64,000 nt of DNA from Byssothecium circinans (GCA_010015675.1 ML976982.1:138612-202611); one strand, 5' to 3'. Numbered from the stretch's first letter, positions 20,984-31,757 are shown. The notes: generated by a model from the letters alone, not told the origin. Numbers and translations: made by a program.

Positions 20984-22261
20984 GGCTGCAGCTGTCGGTG
21001 TGTTGCTAAACGGAGGGGTGGGTGATTTCGAAAGACGTGGCTACTTAAAGCCCGCCTGCGAACTAACAATTCGGGTGCCGGAAAAAACAGAAGCGATTCA
21101 GACACCGGTGAATTAATCCAATGCGCCTGGGGGCAGGGCTATTCGAGTGACGGAAGCTGTGGACAAGTTGCGGTACCACGCGCTGTACAGGTCGCGGGGA
21201 GTTGTGGGCTGCTTCGGTGTTGCCTGCCAAGACTTCGGGAGTGTCAAGTCGTTCCTGCCCAATGAGGTAGGATCTCTGTTTTCTGTCGAACGCAGACGAA
21301 ATGCGCGACATTCACCGCCTACCGACGCTCGCGAATCAGCACTAGCTAGACCTCTATGTACGAAAAGCATGCACGCGGTTCACGGAAAAACGCCCACTCA
21401 GAACTCTATGCTATCCCTGCTAAACGAAGCAAACAACAACAAATCTTCCTCCTTTAAAGCTTCCCTACACAATGAAATATAAGAATTATTTAATAATAAT
21501 ACTGTAGGAATAAAGCTAAAGCTTTCTAGTTCCTAATGGATATAAAAATGCGTAGAAAATAGTATAGTTGTGAGCTGGCCAGCCTTCAGCAAGAGTGATG
21601 TTTTGTGAGTGGGCGTTTTTCCGTGAACCGCGTGGCATGATGTGATATTTTCTACTCGAGAGCAACGTCAACATCACGCATTGTCTCACTAATCGAGCCA
21701 TCACTGTCTGTCACATTGGAGCAAGTCACCGCCGGACTGTGATTTATTTTACTTCTTCATTCGAGTCAACCTATCTATTTACGGGAAACGAAACCTCCCC
21801 ACAAGCCATCCTCATTCTTCCATACAAAATATCCACTCCATACAAGTCTTTCATACATACGCGTCTTCCACCCAACAAAACACTTCTTTAGTGTGAGAAA
21901 TAAAACTAAAAGGCCTAGCATGAAAAGAGCATAGGCAGGTATCTAAGAATTGAAATCGAAAATAGATAGAAAGGGAATCTGTCCAAGATATGGCGCGACT
22001 AGTATAAAAGACATAAGATGGTAGGTGTCCTTAGTGAGAGTGTCCGAACATTAGAAGGTTGGCTCTCCCGACCCCATCGCCATGCCAGCGTAGTCGAGCT
22101 TGACCGGCGTGCTGCTGAGTGCTGGAGTCGGGGGCCGAAAAGTAATTACACGTTGGAGGGAAGTGAACATCCTCACAATTCGTAGAGCGAGACCCCGTGT
22201 CAGGCTCTTGCTGGGATTATGATACAGAAGCATATGCGTTGCGTGCGATTCGTCGACCATC
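20984..22261. other. Intergenic with a MITE-like element
   Basis: Upstream of the coatomer gene and downstream of MSB2. It contains the 263-bp inverted-repeat element at 21372-21634 and no coding-like ORF. Confidence 0.6.
21372..21634. mobile_element. MITE-like element with 29-bp perfect terminal inverted repeats
   Basis: The left end 21372-21400 starts CACGCGGTTCACGG and ends CGCCCACTCA. The right end 21606-21634 is its exact reverse complement over all 29 bases. The interior is about 205 bp, AT-rich, with no ORF. The element is flanked on both sides by GCATG (21367-21371 and 21635-21639), a candidate 5-bp target-site duplication. These are the features of a short non-autonomous DNA transposon. 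The superfamily is uncertain, because a 5-bp duplication does not fit the common Tc1/Fot1 (TA) or hAT (8 bp) rule. No transposase is present in the window. Confidence 0.8.
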
Positions 22262-25200
22262 TCAATTCCAGCCAAGGGAGTTTTCGGCCATGACAGGCGC
22301 CGAGATCTGTTGAGTTCGAACGCTGCGGCCGTTGCTGCTGTCGCTCCCTCGACTACCCCGGCTGGGGATGCCACCAGGTGTAAGGCGTCCATTGCGAGCA
22401 CCCGACATCCAGGCACCTCCACCGACAGAGCCGTAAGTGAACCGGCTAGAGCTTGGTACTGAGCTTGATCGTTTATGCGACAGCTTCTTTTGACGGTACC
22501 GACGAGCGACGAAGAACATGGCGGCTCCGTATGCGCAGGCTCCAAGCACAGCACCGGTAGCAATACCTGCACTGGTGGGATTGACCTTGTGGCTACCGCC
22601 CATGCCACTGCCCAAGGGACCAGCGCCTTGCTGTCCAGGGTTGTCGCTTGGTTGGGAGGATGGATTGCCGATCTTAGTAGAGTCACCCATGTCAGGGTAC
22701 TTGCCAAACTCAAGCGGCCAGGTAGGGTCGACGAGGTCCGTCAGCGCCCGGACAGTGTCATCCTTGTTGTGGTAGAATGCACTGGCGGCCTGCGTGATAT
22801 TGGTCGCAAGGGTGTCATTAAATACTCTGGGGATCATAACGATAGCCAAGGTTGTGATCCACCCCTTGAATTGCGTGGTATCGGCGGCCTTCAATCCGTA
22901 GGGAACAACGTCACCCTTGTTGATGCCAAGAGCGTCGGCGATGGCGCTGGGCAAGAGCTCAAAGATTTGGTTACCACTGTTGGCCTCCCGCACGAACTCA
23001 TAGTTGAGTGCGTACTTGAAGGCAACCTGCGCCAGCATCTTCTCACTAGGAACAGCCGTAGGCATACCCTGAGTGGGTTGAATCCATTTCGGAAGATCGG
23101 AGGGCATCTTGGAAACCGTGGGTGTGGCGGTTGTGGATGGCTGTTGCTGAATAGACGAGCCATAAGTCAATTGCGTCTCGGTGTTAGTGGCAGTGACCTG
23201 CTGTGAGTGCTGTGGTGTCTTCGTGGAAGATGGGGGAGTAAAGGTGGTCTCAATTGAGCTGGAAGTCGTGGGCAACGCGGTGGTCGAACTCGTGATAGGA
23301 GCTGGGGCTGTGGTGTTGATCGAGCTGGTCGACGGCACACTAGTCGGGGCACTGCTTGGAGGAACGGAGGTAGATGCGGATGATTTTGTCGACTCCGAAG
23401 CGGGGATGCTAGTGCGAGAAGAAGCACTAGTAGACTGTGATGAGCCCCCGGTTGTTGGCGGTGCGGTACCTGAAGATGGCGACGGAACTGTGCCACCAGA
23501 CGACGAAGGCGAAACGCTAGACGAGACTCCGGACGAAGTAGGCGTAGGCCTCGAGGTGGATGTAGGGATAACACCTGTTCCACTAGAAATGGAAGTGGGC
23601 GAAGGGGTGACACCCGTGCCACTGGAAACAGAAGTTGGCGGCAAAACACCAGAAGTCCCGGGGATGGTGGGCAACAGAGAGGATGTGAGCGACGAAAGCG
23701 ACGAAAGTGAATCAGACGTTGGGATAGAAGTGGGCCTAGTGGTAGGAATAGAGATTGAAATCGAGGTTGGGCCAGTTGGGATGATCGTAGGGATGCTAGG
23801 AACAACGCTAGAGACGATACTGCTGATAGGAGAAACGACGCTCGAGATGACGCTAGGCAGAATGCCTGATGTGGGAATAGTAATGCCAGTAGACGATGCT
23901 GAAGGCGGAAGGCTAGACGCCGTGCCAGATGGCACCGTGGGGTTCGACGCTGTACCAGATACCCCACTGCTCAAACCAGAACTAACGGCGGTGCTAACAC
24001 CGGCACTGGTTCCGGTGGAGGTCGGTGGAGATATCGCAGTTGGGGTCGGGTTAAGCACAGAGGTAACTCCAGACACCACCGATGACAGAACAGACGAAAC
24101 TCCGGGAAGAATACCTGACTGAGACTTACTCTCAGACGTGGGAATTTTCGAAGGAGAGGCTATCGCGGAGGGCGTAATGGCTGTGCTAATGCCAACAATG
24201 ATTCCAGTTCTACTCGAGGAGACTAATGTGGGTGCGACACTGCCAGCGCTGGACGCGGTTCTGCTAAGGGAAGGGCGGGGGTTGCTGAGTAGCGGATCCG
24301 ATGGGACAACGCTCGTTCCAGAAGGCAAGGTGCCAGAAGATATAACACTGCTTAGCAAAGGGCCTGACGGGATAACGCTGGTGCCTGAAGGCAAAACGCC
24401 AATGGCAGAAGGGAGGATCCCAGTTGCGGAGGGTATCACACCAGTCAAGGATGGTAGTACCCCAGTCGATCCAATGATGCCTTGCGAACCTGTAGAGGTC
24501 GACGACGACGGTTGCACGATGGATGACGGCAGAACACCGGTCGAGGCTGGACCTGGCGATCCAGAAGCAGTGGATGACCCCGAGATGATGAAAGGACCCA
24601 GGAACGATGTAGAGTCTGCTGCTGTTGACGACCGTCCAGTGGCGGATGGAGAGCTAGCCGAGACGATTGTTGACGGCAGTACCCCCGTTGCCCCGCCAGT
24701 TCCGACTACACTCGACGATGAAGACCTAGAGGGCTGGCTAACAACAGACGAGAGAAGCGACGAGATGTCCGTGGGTAGGACTACCGTGGAAGGAAGTCCG
24801 CGGCTAGTCCCAATCGTAGGGACTACTGTGGTCGCAATGCTCGTGGATGAAGTCAGACGGGACGAAGTGGGCTGCACAATGGGGGAAGCGATGCCGCCAG
24901 TTGATGCTATGTTTGAAACACCGGAGGATTGGACGCTGGAGGGTTGAGCGCGCGAGGATGACGTTGGCTGAACAATAGTTCCTGGAAGGCTTCCAGTAGA
25001 CACTCCAATCGAGCTAGACGAGGAAACGACGCTGCTTGCTCGGGATGCAGTTGGCTGGACAATACTGCTGGGGATGCTACCAGTGGAGGCAACAGCGTTC
25101 GTTCGGGATGAACTAGGCTGAACAACGCTGCTTGGAATTCCACCAGTCGAGCCAGCGGTGCTTACTCGGGACGACGAAGTGGGCTGAACAATAGTTCCAG

Positions 25201-26836
25201 GAATACGTCCAGTGGATCCGATAGCAGACGAGGATGCAGTATTGATCCTAGAAGAAGAAGTTGGCTGGATGACGCTTGAAGGAGCACTGCCAGTCGGAGC
25301 AACTATAGAGGAAGATACTGTAGCGCTCGCTCTAGAAGAAGTNNNNNNNNNNNNNNNNNNNNNNNNNNNNNNNNNNNNNNNNNNNNNNNNNNNNNNNNNN
25401 NNNNNNNNNNNNNNNNNNNNNNNNNNNNNNNNNNNNNNNNNNNNNNNNNNNNNNNNNNNNNNNNNNNNNNNNNNNNNNNNNNNNNNNNNNNNNNNNNNNN
25501 NNNNNNNNNNNNNNNNNNNNNNNNNNNNNNNNNNNNNGCCAGTCGGAGCAACTATAGAGGAAGATACTGTAGCGCTCGCTCTAGAAGAAGTGGGCTGGAT
25601 GACGCTTGAAGGAGCACCGCCAGTCGGAGCAACTATAGAGGAAGATACTGTAGCGCTCGCTTTAGAAGAAGTGGGCTGGATGATGGAGCTTGGGGCACTT
25701 CCAGTTGGTCTCCCACCAATGATCGAGGATGCAGATGAAGACGCCACAGAGCTCGCTCGGCTGGATGAAGTAGGCTGCAGGATAGATGTCGGAGCAGTTC
25801 CAGTAGGAGCAACAACAGCAGCAGGAGCCTTCGAAGAGGAGCTGCTGCTTTGAGCAGAAGATGATGAAGGCTGCACAATCGAACTAGGGATGCTTCCAGT
25901 TGGGCCTACGACGGCAGATGAAACCAGCGACGAGCTAGTTCGAACCGAGGAAGAAGGCTGAACGATCGAACTTGGAATGGTTCCTGTAGGTGCCACAACG
26001 GAAGACGAAGCTACTGAGCTAGAGCTGCTGGCTCGAGCCGAGGAAGGCTGGATGATCGGACTGGGAGCGTTTCCGGTTGGAGCAACTGCAACTGAAGACG
26101 AGCTTGATACAACAGCGGGACTGCTAGGCTGAAGGGTTGATGACGAAATGGGCCTGATCGACGAACTGCTAGTCGTTGCTGGAACAGACGAAGAAGGGAT
26201 AGAAGAAGTTGCCACGGAACGCGAAGTCAACGGAGTAGATGATGCTGGTGCTGGTGCACTCGTCGGCGCGCTTGATGCGGATACTGCTGCACTTGTTGTT
26301 GGGCTCAATGATGATGCTGGCACAGTCGATGAGGAACGCGAAGAGGAGACGGGCGCGCTCGTTGAGAGGCTCGATGACGAAGCTTTTGCGCTTGAGGACG
26401 AGGCTGGCGCCGGTGTGCTCGAGGACGAGGGGGGTAAGCTTAGGTTCCCTGTACCGAATGGTCGAGGGCTCGGCGAGACCACAACCGTTGTGGTTCCCGA
26501 TTGCGGCACGTCGAATTTTGATACATCCTGGACATTCCCGAGCTGGGAAGAAGTATGTGCGCCGGAACCGAAAAGCCAGTCATTAAAGGTAGAAAATCTA
26601 TCCTTCGAAAACTGCCGTGACTCCACACTGGATGTGCTACTGGGCGAGGCCGGAGCGGCCGGGTTTGTCCCGATTTCTCGTTTGACGTGCCGCGGGAAGT
26701 AGTATTTGGGACGCGACTCGGTTTGCTCTGCGATGTGTGGTGCTGGCATAGCTTCGGCGGTCGTAAGGACTGGTCCTGAGCCCGACAGGCTGGAAAGAAC
26801 CAGGCCAACGGCCCATATTGTCGTTGATCGTGGCAT
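22262..26836 (-). CDS. MSB2: Signalling mucin MSB2
   Basis: Single-exon ORF from the ATG at 26836 to 22262: 1524 residues including 65 unknown ones across the N gap. A signal peptide (MPRSTTIWAVGLVLSSLSGS) leads into more than 1100 residues of Ser/Thr/Pro-rich mucin domain with repeated APTG-PSSVIQPTSS-type units. A globular membrane-proximal domain follows at about 1250-1380 (WIQPTQGMPTAVPSE, FKYALNYEFV, QIFELLPSAIADALGI). A transmembrane helix lies near 1420-1442, then a basic cytoplasmic tail ending ISAPVMAENSLGWN, a hallmark of filamentous-fungal Msb2. Msb2 senses surface or osmotic cues and feeds the Cdc42-Ste20-Kss1/Pmk1 MAPK branch; heavy O-glycosylation and shedding of the mucin part are known for the family. 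The true length is uncertain because the gap lies in near-identical repeats. Confidence 0.93.
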   Translation of the reverse strand: MPRSTTIWAVGLVLSSLSGSGPVLTTAEAMPAPHIAEQTESRPKYYFPRHVKREIGTNPAAPASPSSTSSVESRQFSKDRFSTFNDWLFGSGAHTSSQLGNVQDVSKFDVPQSGTTTVVVSPSPRPFGTGNLSLPPSSSSTPAPASSSSAKASSSSLSTSAPVSSSRSSSTVPASSLSPTTSAAVSASSAPTSAPAPASSTPLTSRSVATSSIPSSSVPATTSSSSIRPISSSTLQPSSPAVVSSSSSVAVAPTGNAPSPIIQPSSARASSSSSVASSSVVAPTGTIPSSIVQPSSSVRTSSSLVSSAVVGPTGSIPSSIVQPSSSSAQSSSSSSKAPAAVVAPTGTAPTSILQPTSSSRASSVASSSASSIIGGRPTGSAPSSIIQPTSSKASATVSSSIVAPTGGAPSSVIQPTSSRASATVSSSIVAPTGXXXXXXXXXXXXXXXXXXXXXXXXXXXXXXXXXXXXXXXXXXXXXXXXXXXXXXXXXXXXXXXXXTSSRASATVSSSIVAPTGSAPSSVIQPTSSSRINTASSSAIGSTGRIPGTIVQPTSSSRVSTAGSTGGIPSSVVQPSSSRTNAVASTGSIPSSIVQPTASRASSVVSSSSSIGVSTGSLPGTIVQPTSSSRAQPSSVQSSGVSNIASTGGIASPIVQPTSSRLTSSTSIATTVVPTIGTSRGLPSTVVLPTDISSLLSSVVSQPSRSSSSSVVGTGGATGVLPSTIVSASSPSATGRSSTAADSTSFLGPFIISGSSTASGSPGPASTGVLPSSIVQPSSSTSTGSQGIIGSTGVLPSLTGVIPSATGILPSAIGVLPSGTSVIPSGPLLSSVISSGTLPSGTSVVPSDPLLSNPRPSLSRTASSAGSVAPTLVSSSRTGIIVGISTAITPSAIASPSKIPTSESKSQSGILPGVSSVLSSVVSGVTSVLNPTPTAISPPTSTGTSAGVSTAVSSGLSSGVSGTASNPTVPSGTASSLPPSASSTGITIPTSGILPSVISSVVSPISSIVSSVVPSIPTIIPTGPTSISISIPTTRPTSIPTSDSLSSLSSLTSSLLPTIPGTSGVLPPTSVSSGTGVTPSPTSISSGTGVIPTSTSRPTPTSSGVSSSVSPSSSGGTVPSPSSGTAPPTTGGSSQSTSASSRTSIPASESTKSSASTSVPPSSAPTSVPSTSSINTTAPAPITSSTTALPTTSSSIETTFTPPSSTKTPQHSQQVTATNTETQLTYGSSIQQQPSTTATPTVSKMPSDLPKWIQPTQGMPTAVPSEKMLAQVAFKYALNYEFVREANSGNQIFELLPSAIADALGINKGDVVPYGLKAADTTQFKGWITTLAIVMIPRVFNDTLATNITQAASAFYHNKDDTVRALTDLVDPTWPLEFGKYPDMGDSTKIGNPSSQPSDNPGQQGAGPLGSGMGGSHKVNPTSAGIATGAVLGACAYGAAMFFVARRYRQKKLSHKRSSSVPSSSRFTYGSVGGGAWMSGARNGRLTPGGIPSRGSRGSDSSNGRSVRTQQISAPVMAENSLGWN
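24900..26150 (-). repeat. Mucin tandem-repeat tract of MSB2
   Basis: Many consecutive units of about 20-27 residues share the pattern TG-x-x-PSS-I/V-VQP-T/S-SS-R. Beside the N gap the units are 81 bp and almost identical in DNA; farther out they diverge. All unit lengths keep the reading frame. The tract gives O-glycosylated, extended mucin structure. Confidence 0.85.
25343..25537. other. Assembly gap of 195 N
   Basis: The gap begins and ends inside 81-bp repeat units. From the flanks, the missing DNA should be 27 nt plus whole units (27, 108, 189, 270 ...). The 195 N is 6 nt more than the two-unit value, so the stated length is probably an estimate. Confidence 0.95.
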
Positions 26837-27569
26837 ATTTACTATTATCTTCAATCACTAATTCGTACTATGGTGGAATGTATCTCGAGAGTATCAAAAC
26901 GGAGTTCGAAAACGAGATTCTGTCCGGGTTAGACCAGTTTTGTTGTATGTCGTGATACGTACGGTCAGGGAGATTCAAACGAGTGTACTTGACGTATCAA
27001 GGGTGATAAACTAAAAGAGTGGACTAGACTGATATGCAGCTAGGATGAGAGGTGATGCTCCAGGCAATTCAGGCACAGCGGGGTCGTCAACAAGATTATC
27101 GTCGTCGAGTCGGCTATGCCGTCATGTTTGGATGTGTGGTCTGAGGTTTCGCGAGGAGTCGCCAGGGCCGGGGCAGCGGGCCGCAGGGCTGTATCAATAA
27201 GAAGTTTCCACCGATGCAGCCGTCAATGAAGAGACACGGCAACAAAGAATTGTCGCGTGGCTCAACCTCTTTCAAAGAGCGGGTTCCTGTCGGGGAATGG
27301 TCGCACAGTCGTGGCTTTGTTCCGGTGGACGGGTCTTTGCGAGGGATCGGGTGACGGGTTGACAGAGCGACAAAGCAGCGGCAACGAGGAGAGAGCGGAG
27401 CGAAGGAGCGTGTGTGCTGGACGGCGGTCGTGGACTGGTGGTCGCAAAGGAGACGTAAGACGCGAGGTGACGGTGGGTGGAGGAGGTAACTGCGACGGCG
27501 GCGAAGAAGCACACAGCAGGCGACAGTGCTGTATGCGCTCCCGGTCGAGAATTGTCGGAAGGATGGAGA

Positions 27570-27592
27570 GGGGAGGGGAGGGGAGGGGAGGG
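27570..27592. promoter_or_regulatory. G4-capable purine tract (CCCCT array on the MSB2 strand)
   Basis: Four runs of GGGG and one GGG separated by single A bases on the plus strand. On the minus strand, the sense strand of MSB2, it reads as tandem CCCCT, the core of stress-response elements bound by Msn2/4-type zinc-finger factors in yeast. It lies about 735 bp upstream of the MSB2 start codon. Confidence 0.5.
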
Positions 27593-27973
27593 TCGGCGGG
27601 AGAGGTGAGGCGTTGGCGAGCACCGGTGGAGCAGAGGAGAGAGGAGGGATCGTTGTACTGTGTATGTACTGGGCCCAGTGCTGCAAATGAGCCAGCAGGG
27701 GGCTAGTATGGAGCGGCGAGTCGCGAGCCCTGCGGAGACGTGGACGCTACGATGGAACGGGGCCGGCCCAGCACAAAAGAGGAGGTCCGATAGCGCAAAA
27801 ATAGCGGGCGGCGCTTCGTCGGCAAGCGAGGCAAGAGGAACGGAGCGAAAATGCAGAGTCGCGATTATTGGGTTTTTGGTGGAGGAGCAGGCAAAAACCG
27901 TTCTAACGTCTGGCACCGACGCTCAGCAGCAGCAATTGCTCATCGATGCCGTGACGGGCCTCATCTCTGTGCT

Positions 27974-28000
27974 CCGTGGACCGTGGACCGTGGACCGTGG
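27974..28000. repeat. 7-bp tandem repeat (CCGTGGA), almost four copies
   Basis: CCGTGGA is repeated three times and followed by CCGTGG without interruption. Confidence 0.9.
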
Positions 28001-30230
28001 TGAAGCCCCAGCCCTCCCGGGCGCAATCCGCATGCAAGCTTGTTTCGCAGCGCTAGGCAGTGTTCTCAAACGCGCCCGACAGGGGACCCTGCGGCACAAC
28101 AATATCGCCGGCAGAGCTTCATCAAAACGGCAATTACTGATGCGGCTGCGGATCGTCATCTCTTTCTCTCGCTGACAACCATCACGTCGACCAGGCACTG
28201 TGTTGTTCTCATAGTGTTGATAGCACTCCGGATGAATTGCGGCGTGGTCTCCATCGTAAAGTTGTCCGCTCCTGCCCTGCCTGCCCTGCCCAGTCAGCAA
28301 CGGCTACCTAGCGTGCCTGCCGTAGGACCGCAGACCCTTCAAATTTCGGGAAGGCGCCACGCTCATTTGTGCAAGTGCAGCCCTCCTCAACGGCCTCATA
28401 TGTTTTTGATTGCCTCGCCCTCTTCAGCCGCCGCGCGCAATTATCGTCATCCCATCCATCTGCCGCCGTTGGCTGCACCCGCTGACTGATGTGCGAACCT
28501 CAATCTGTGCCCATCGGCATCCTGCTGATTCCTGCATTCTCGTCACCGGCTGACTTGCCTGCGTGCCTGTATTGTATTGCATGCATCACTCGTGCTCTTG
28601 TGCAAGCGTGGGTGCGGATGCACGCCGCCCGCAATTCGCCCACATCTGCTCCAGCCCGGATGCAAGATGCACCTCTCAGAGCTGCACTACTGCAAACGTA
28701 CCACTCCAACACGCAAGAATAGGGGTTCGATATATCGATTATCCAACCCTCCACCGGTTCCTTGCCAAAAGCCACAGCATCTTCCGCCCTCAGGCAATCG
28801 TCTCCGCGCTTGTGCCTCAGGTCGCGAACATCCGGCTGCCCTTACTCATCAAAGCTCGCTCACCTCTCCCTTCCAGGACAAAGGCGGACTTTGTTTCACG
28901 AATTTCCTTGCCATGTCGACGCCTCATCGTTTCATGCCTTTCTCTTAGGCATAGCTCCACGGTGCGCAGTCTAGAAAACTCCACTGGTTATTCCCAAGTC
29001 ATGCCGGGATTACTGTATTGTGCATGGTCCTATTGTTTACTCCACTACTTGACGTCTAGCACTTCATTACATGTTTGGCTTGTTGGCTGCTCAGGTGCTC
29101 CTTGCCGTTACGGAAGGTGCGCATGGCGAAACAGGCAGTTGCACCGCGGCTTCCTGGGAAGGGCCCTCTCCCCCTTCTCTTCTCATCTCAACCACCAAGT
29201 GATAGTTACCATGGCGCGTTGAAAACTATGTCTTCTTAGCACTTTCTTAGCATCCATTGCGAAAAAGCCTCAAGTTGTCACCAGCGAGCGGACTCCGCCT
29301 GCTTTATCGACGTCCGTCGGACATGGCAGCACCAGAGGTACGGCGCAGTCAGCATCACGACAGCATCGCAAAAGATTTCTGTCGCAATTTCCATCGCTAC
29401 ACAAATATCCCACGCCATCGACTTCTCTAACTGCTGCCATCTTGGCCACTGTCCCAACTTGGAGTGTGTGCGATGACATGGCACTCTGTACAACATAGAT
29501 GAACCAGCTCTCTCACCGTCGTCTCGTGTTCTCCCTTGCAGTATCTACCGGCAAATGCCTTCTTTCCTCTGCTTTTCTGCTCTTGAGTAGGTATGAGGCA
29601 ATGGCTGGCGAGCATTGTAGTCTCGCCCTAAAACAAGAGCGCATGAATGTTTCGAAACTCGCTATCTACCACAAACCACCCAACAACCATACCCTTTTCT
29701 CCCTTCGTTCATCGACGCGCATTATTCCTTCTCCCGGATCGACATCAACGCATGATGCGTGGTCTTTAAGTATCTCCACTCGATTACGCATTAGTCATTC
29801 ATGCGCTCCAGTCGGGAGGTGACTGATGGACAGCTTGGCAACAACACTTGGGGGATGCGTCGATACTTCGTCAAGATCATTCATCGTCTTCCTGCCGCCC
29901 TTTCATAACTTACCACATTTAGTACGCTGGCATCTGAGGCGGCATGTAGAGAGTGAGGCGGATCGCATTTCGAGCTTGTTGGTATTGTCTTGGGAATATC
30001 ATGCCGCAAATCCGGTGCTGAATGCACTATATCTACTTCAATCTGCGTCGCACGCCTATAGCAGCGCCCAGTAAGCTCGTCGCAATATACCAACGGCGTC
30101 CTCCACCTCTCACAGATGTTCAAATTCACAAATGCACACATCATAAAATCTACCCTTTGTTTCCACCGCCTGCATTTCCCGCCAACCACCTTCCTATTCT
30201 ATATTTTTCCTTTCTCATTTTAGCAGCTCT

Positions 30231-30562
30231 TCAGCATCCGTGCGAACCGATAGATGTTGCAGTGCGCCGCAGCGCTTCACCATGTTGGTGGCTACCACAG
30301 TACGAATCAGCATGACCACTTTGGTAACCGAGAACTAAAGGCTGTATGTAGAGCGAATCGGTGGAATGCAGCTTATACAGTCGCAAGCTAAAAAGGCACC
30401 GCGGTAAGCCGGCTGTGTTGGAACATGTCATGACGAATGCCTCTATTGGGTTCCAGGACTGTGGTACATCGAAAATATCGATCGTGTTGGGACGGGTACC
30501 TGAGGTAGAGAAGCGACAAGGGTGAATGCAACTGTCAAAAACAGTATCTTCATCTTGCTCAT
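30231..30562 (-). CDS. Candidate small secreted cysteine-containing protein
   Basis: Weak model: exon 1 30500-30562 encodes a clear signal-like peptide (MSKMKILFLTVAFTLVASLPQ). A 41-nt GTACCC...CACAG intron (30459-30499) would join it to exon 2 30231-30458, starting SWNPIEAFVMTCSNTAG, for 96 residues with four cysteines. The intron is shorter than usual, so a frameshift, a different splice or a chance signal-like ORF are all possible. Without splicing the ORF ends after 16 more residues. No homologue is recognised. Confidence 0.3.
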
Positions 30563-31270
30563 AGGTAGGTTGGTAGGTTCGGTGAGCGACAGCGCATGGG
30601 CTGACGTTGGATTTGAATTGCTGAACACCAATCGCCCGACACCACGATGATAAGGCCTGCTGAGTACATCTACGAGGCGAGGCGAGGCACGCGATACTGC
30701 ACACATGTTGACACCGATGTGGCAGTTGCGTAGACTCGCCGCAAAGTTTGGTTCGCTACGCCGCATTTGGGCATAGTTGGGATGTGGTGGCACATTGTAC
30801 GCAATTTCAGGTCTCACGCAGAGCGAGCACTCCAATTATCACCCTGTCACGTGCTAGTATTTCGATATGACTTCTCAAGGACCAGGCATTCGAAGACTGA
30901 CGCCAACCACGCGTCCAATCTTGATAGATGGTAGTCTCTCAGCATGACTACCACGCGCCACAGTTGCCTAACTTAGCAGCCAACCCATCTTCCGCCTCGA
31001 ATAATACAATCTCTAAAACAATAGTCCTTTCCATACCTTTCCGTCCAACACCATAGGTATATATCCACGGCAAATCTCCCGCTCAACCCAATCAAATCCC
31101 AGCACCCGCAGTAGTTTTTCCCAAACAACCCGATTGCAAAACACCGGACTCCGCCTCAACCAGCCCTACCACCTTACTTACTCGCAACACACTATCGAGA
31201 TTCGACATTCGATAGAACTTGAGACCAATAGTTCAACCATATATGCCGCATTTAGTATTCAAACACTAGT
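30563..31270. other. Intergenic, no gene seen
   Basis: 708 bp without a supported feature. It includes the downstream flank of the minus-strand gene ending at 31271. Confidence 0.45.
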
Positions 31271-31757
31271 CTAATCGGCAACGTGGACGTACTCTGGTGT
31301 ATGGAAATATTTGACCATAAGCTTCTTTTCTTCTAGGTAATGCTGGGCCTCGGCCACGTTATCGGCATTTTGCGTCAAGGTACCGAGAGTGAAATTGGAG
31401 GGGCGTCGGACTTTTGGGGGGTGTGCGTTGTTCCATGTTCGGGAGAGTGGTGGGTTCCGTCGTGGTGGTGGCGGGGGGATGGAATATGGATAGGGCATGT
31501 GGGTTTGGACTTGAGGTGGACTGTTTGGTTTTGCGAGTGAGTGAGTGAGTGATAGGCATAGGATTTGCTGTTTCACTGCTTCGTTCATCATCTCGTATAC
31601 TTTTTGGAGTTGGTACCGTAGGGTGTTGGATGGATGCGTGTTTCTTGCTGTTGGACGGATTCTTGAATTTGGGTCGAGGATCTGCGAGTAGACGCTGGGT
31701 TGGACTGAGAACGGGGCTCAAAGTGTGGTTACTTGTCTTAGACTGACGTGGGAACAT
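31271..31757 (-). CDS. Hypothetical protein, 5' exon uncertain
   Basis: The main exon, 31271 to about 31704, reads as plausible protein: YSQILDPNSRIRPTARNTHP, then YQLQKVYEMMNEAVKQQI, a proline-rich middle (PPPPPRRNPPLSRTW) and a helical end (NADNVAEAQHYLEEKKLMV). The frame is closed by TGA upstream, so the start must be spliced or internal. One model uses ATG 31757 with a 10-nt exon (31748-31757) and a 43-nt GTCAGT...CTCAG intron, giving 147 residues. A simpler model starts at the internal ATG 31591 (106 residues). I recognise no family. It lies tail-to-tail with nothing obvious and upstream of no operon-like partner. Confidence 0.4.

Larger units (their letters stand above)
26837..30230. 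other. Long gene-poor region upstream of MSB2
   Basis: About 3.4 kb with several ORFs of up to about 219 codons, but their composition is random-like and they lack conserved starts or domains. The region holds a G-run/CCCCT array (27570-27592) and a 7-bp tandem repeat (27974-28000). It is probably the extended promoter and leader of MSB2, or carries unrecognised non-coding RNA. Confidence 0.5.

Noticed and set aside
23181..24947. Two long plus-strand ORFs (313 and 269 codons)
   Set aside because: They lie antisense to MSB2 and arise from its Ser/Thr/Pro repeat codons. The translations are Val/Glu/Gly repeats with no domain.
25212..25853. Plus-strand ORF spanning the N gap
   Set aside because: Antisense shadow of the mucin repeats.
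27272..27916. 214-codon minus-strand ORF upstream of MSB2
   Set aside because: Composition is random-like (Ser/Pro/Arg-rich), with no signal peptide, domain or splice support.
28563..29222. 219-codon plus-strand ORF
   Set aside because: It does not start at ATG in good context, its cysteine and serine pattern is erratic, and no motif is present.
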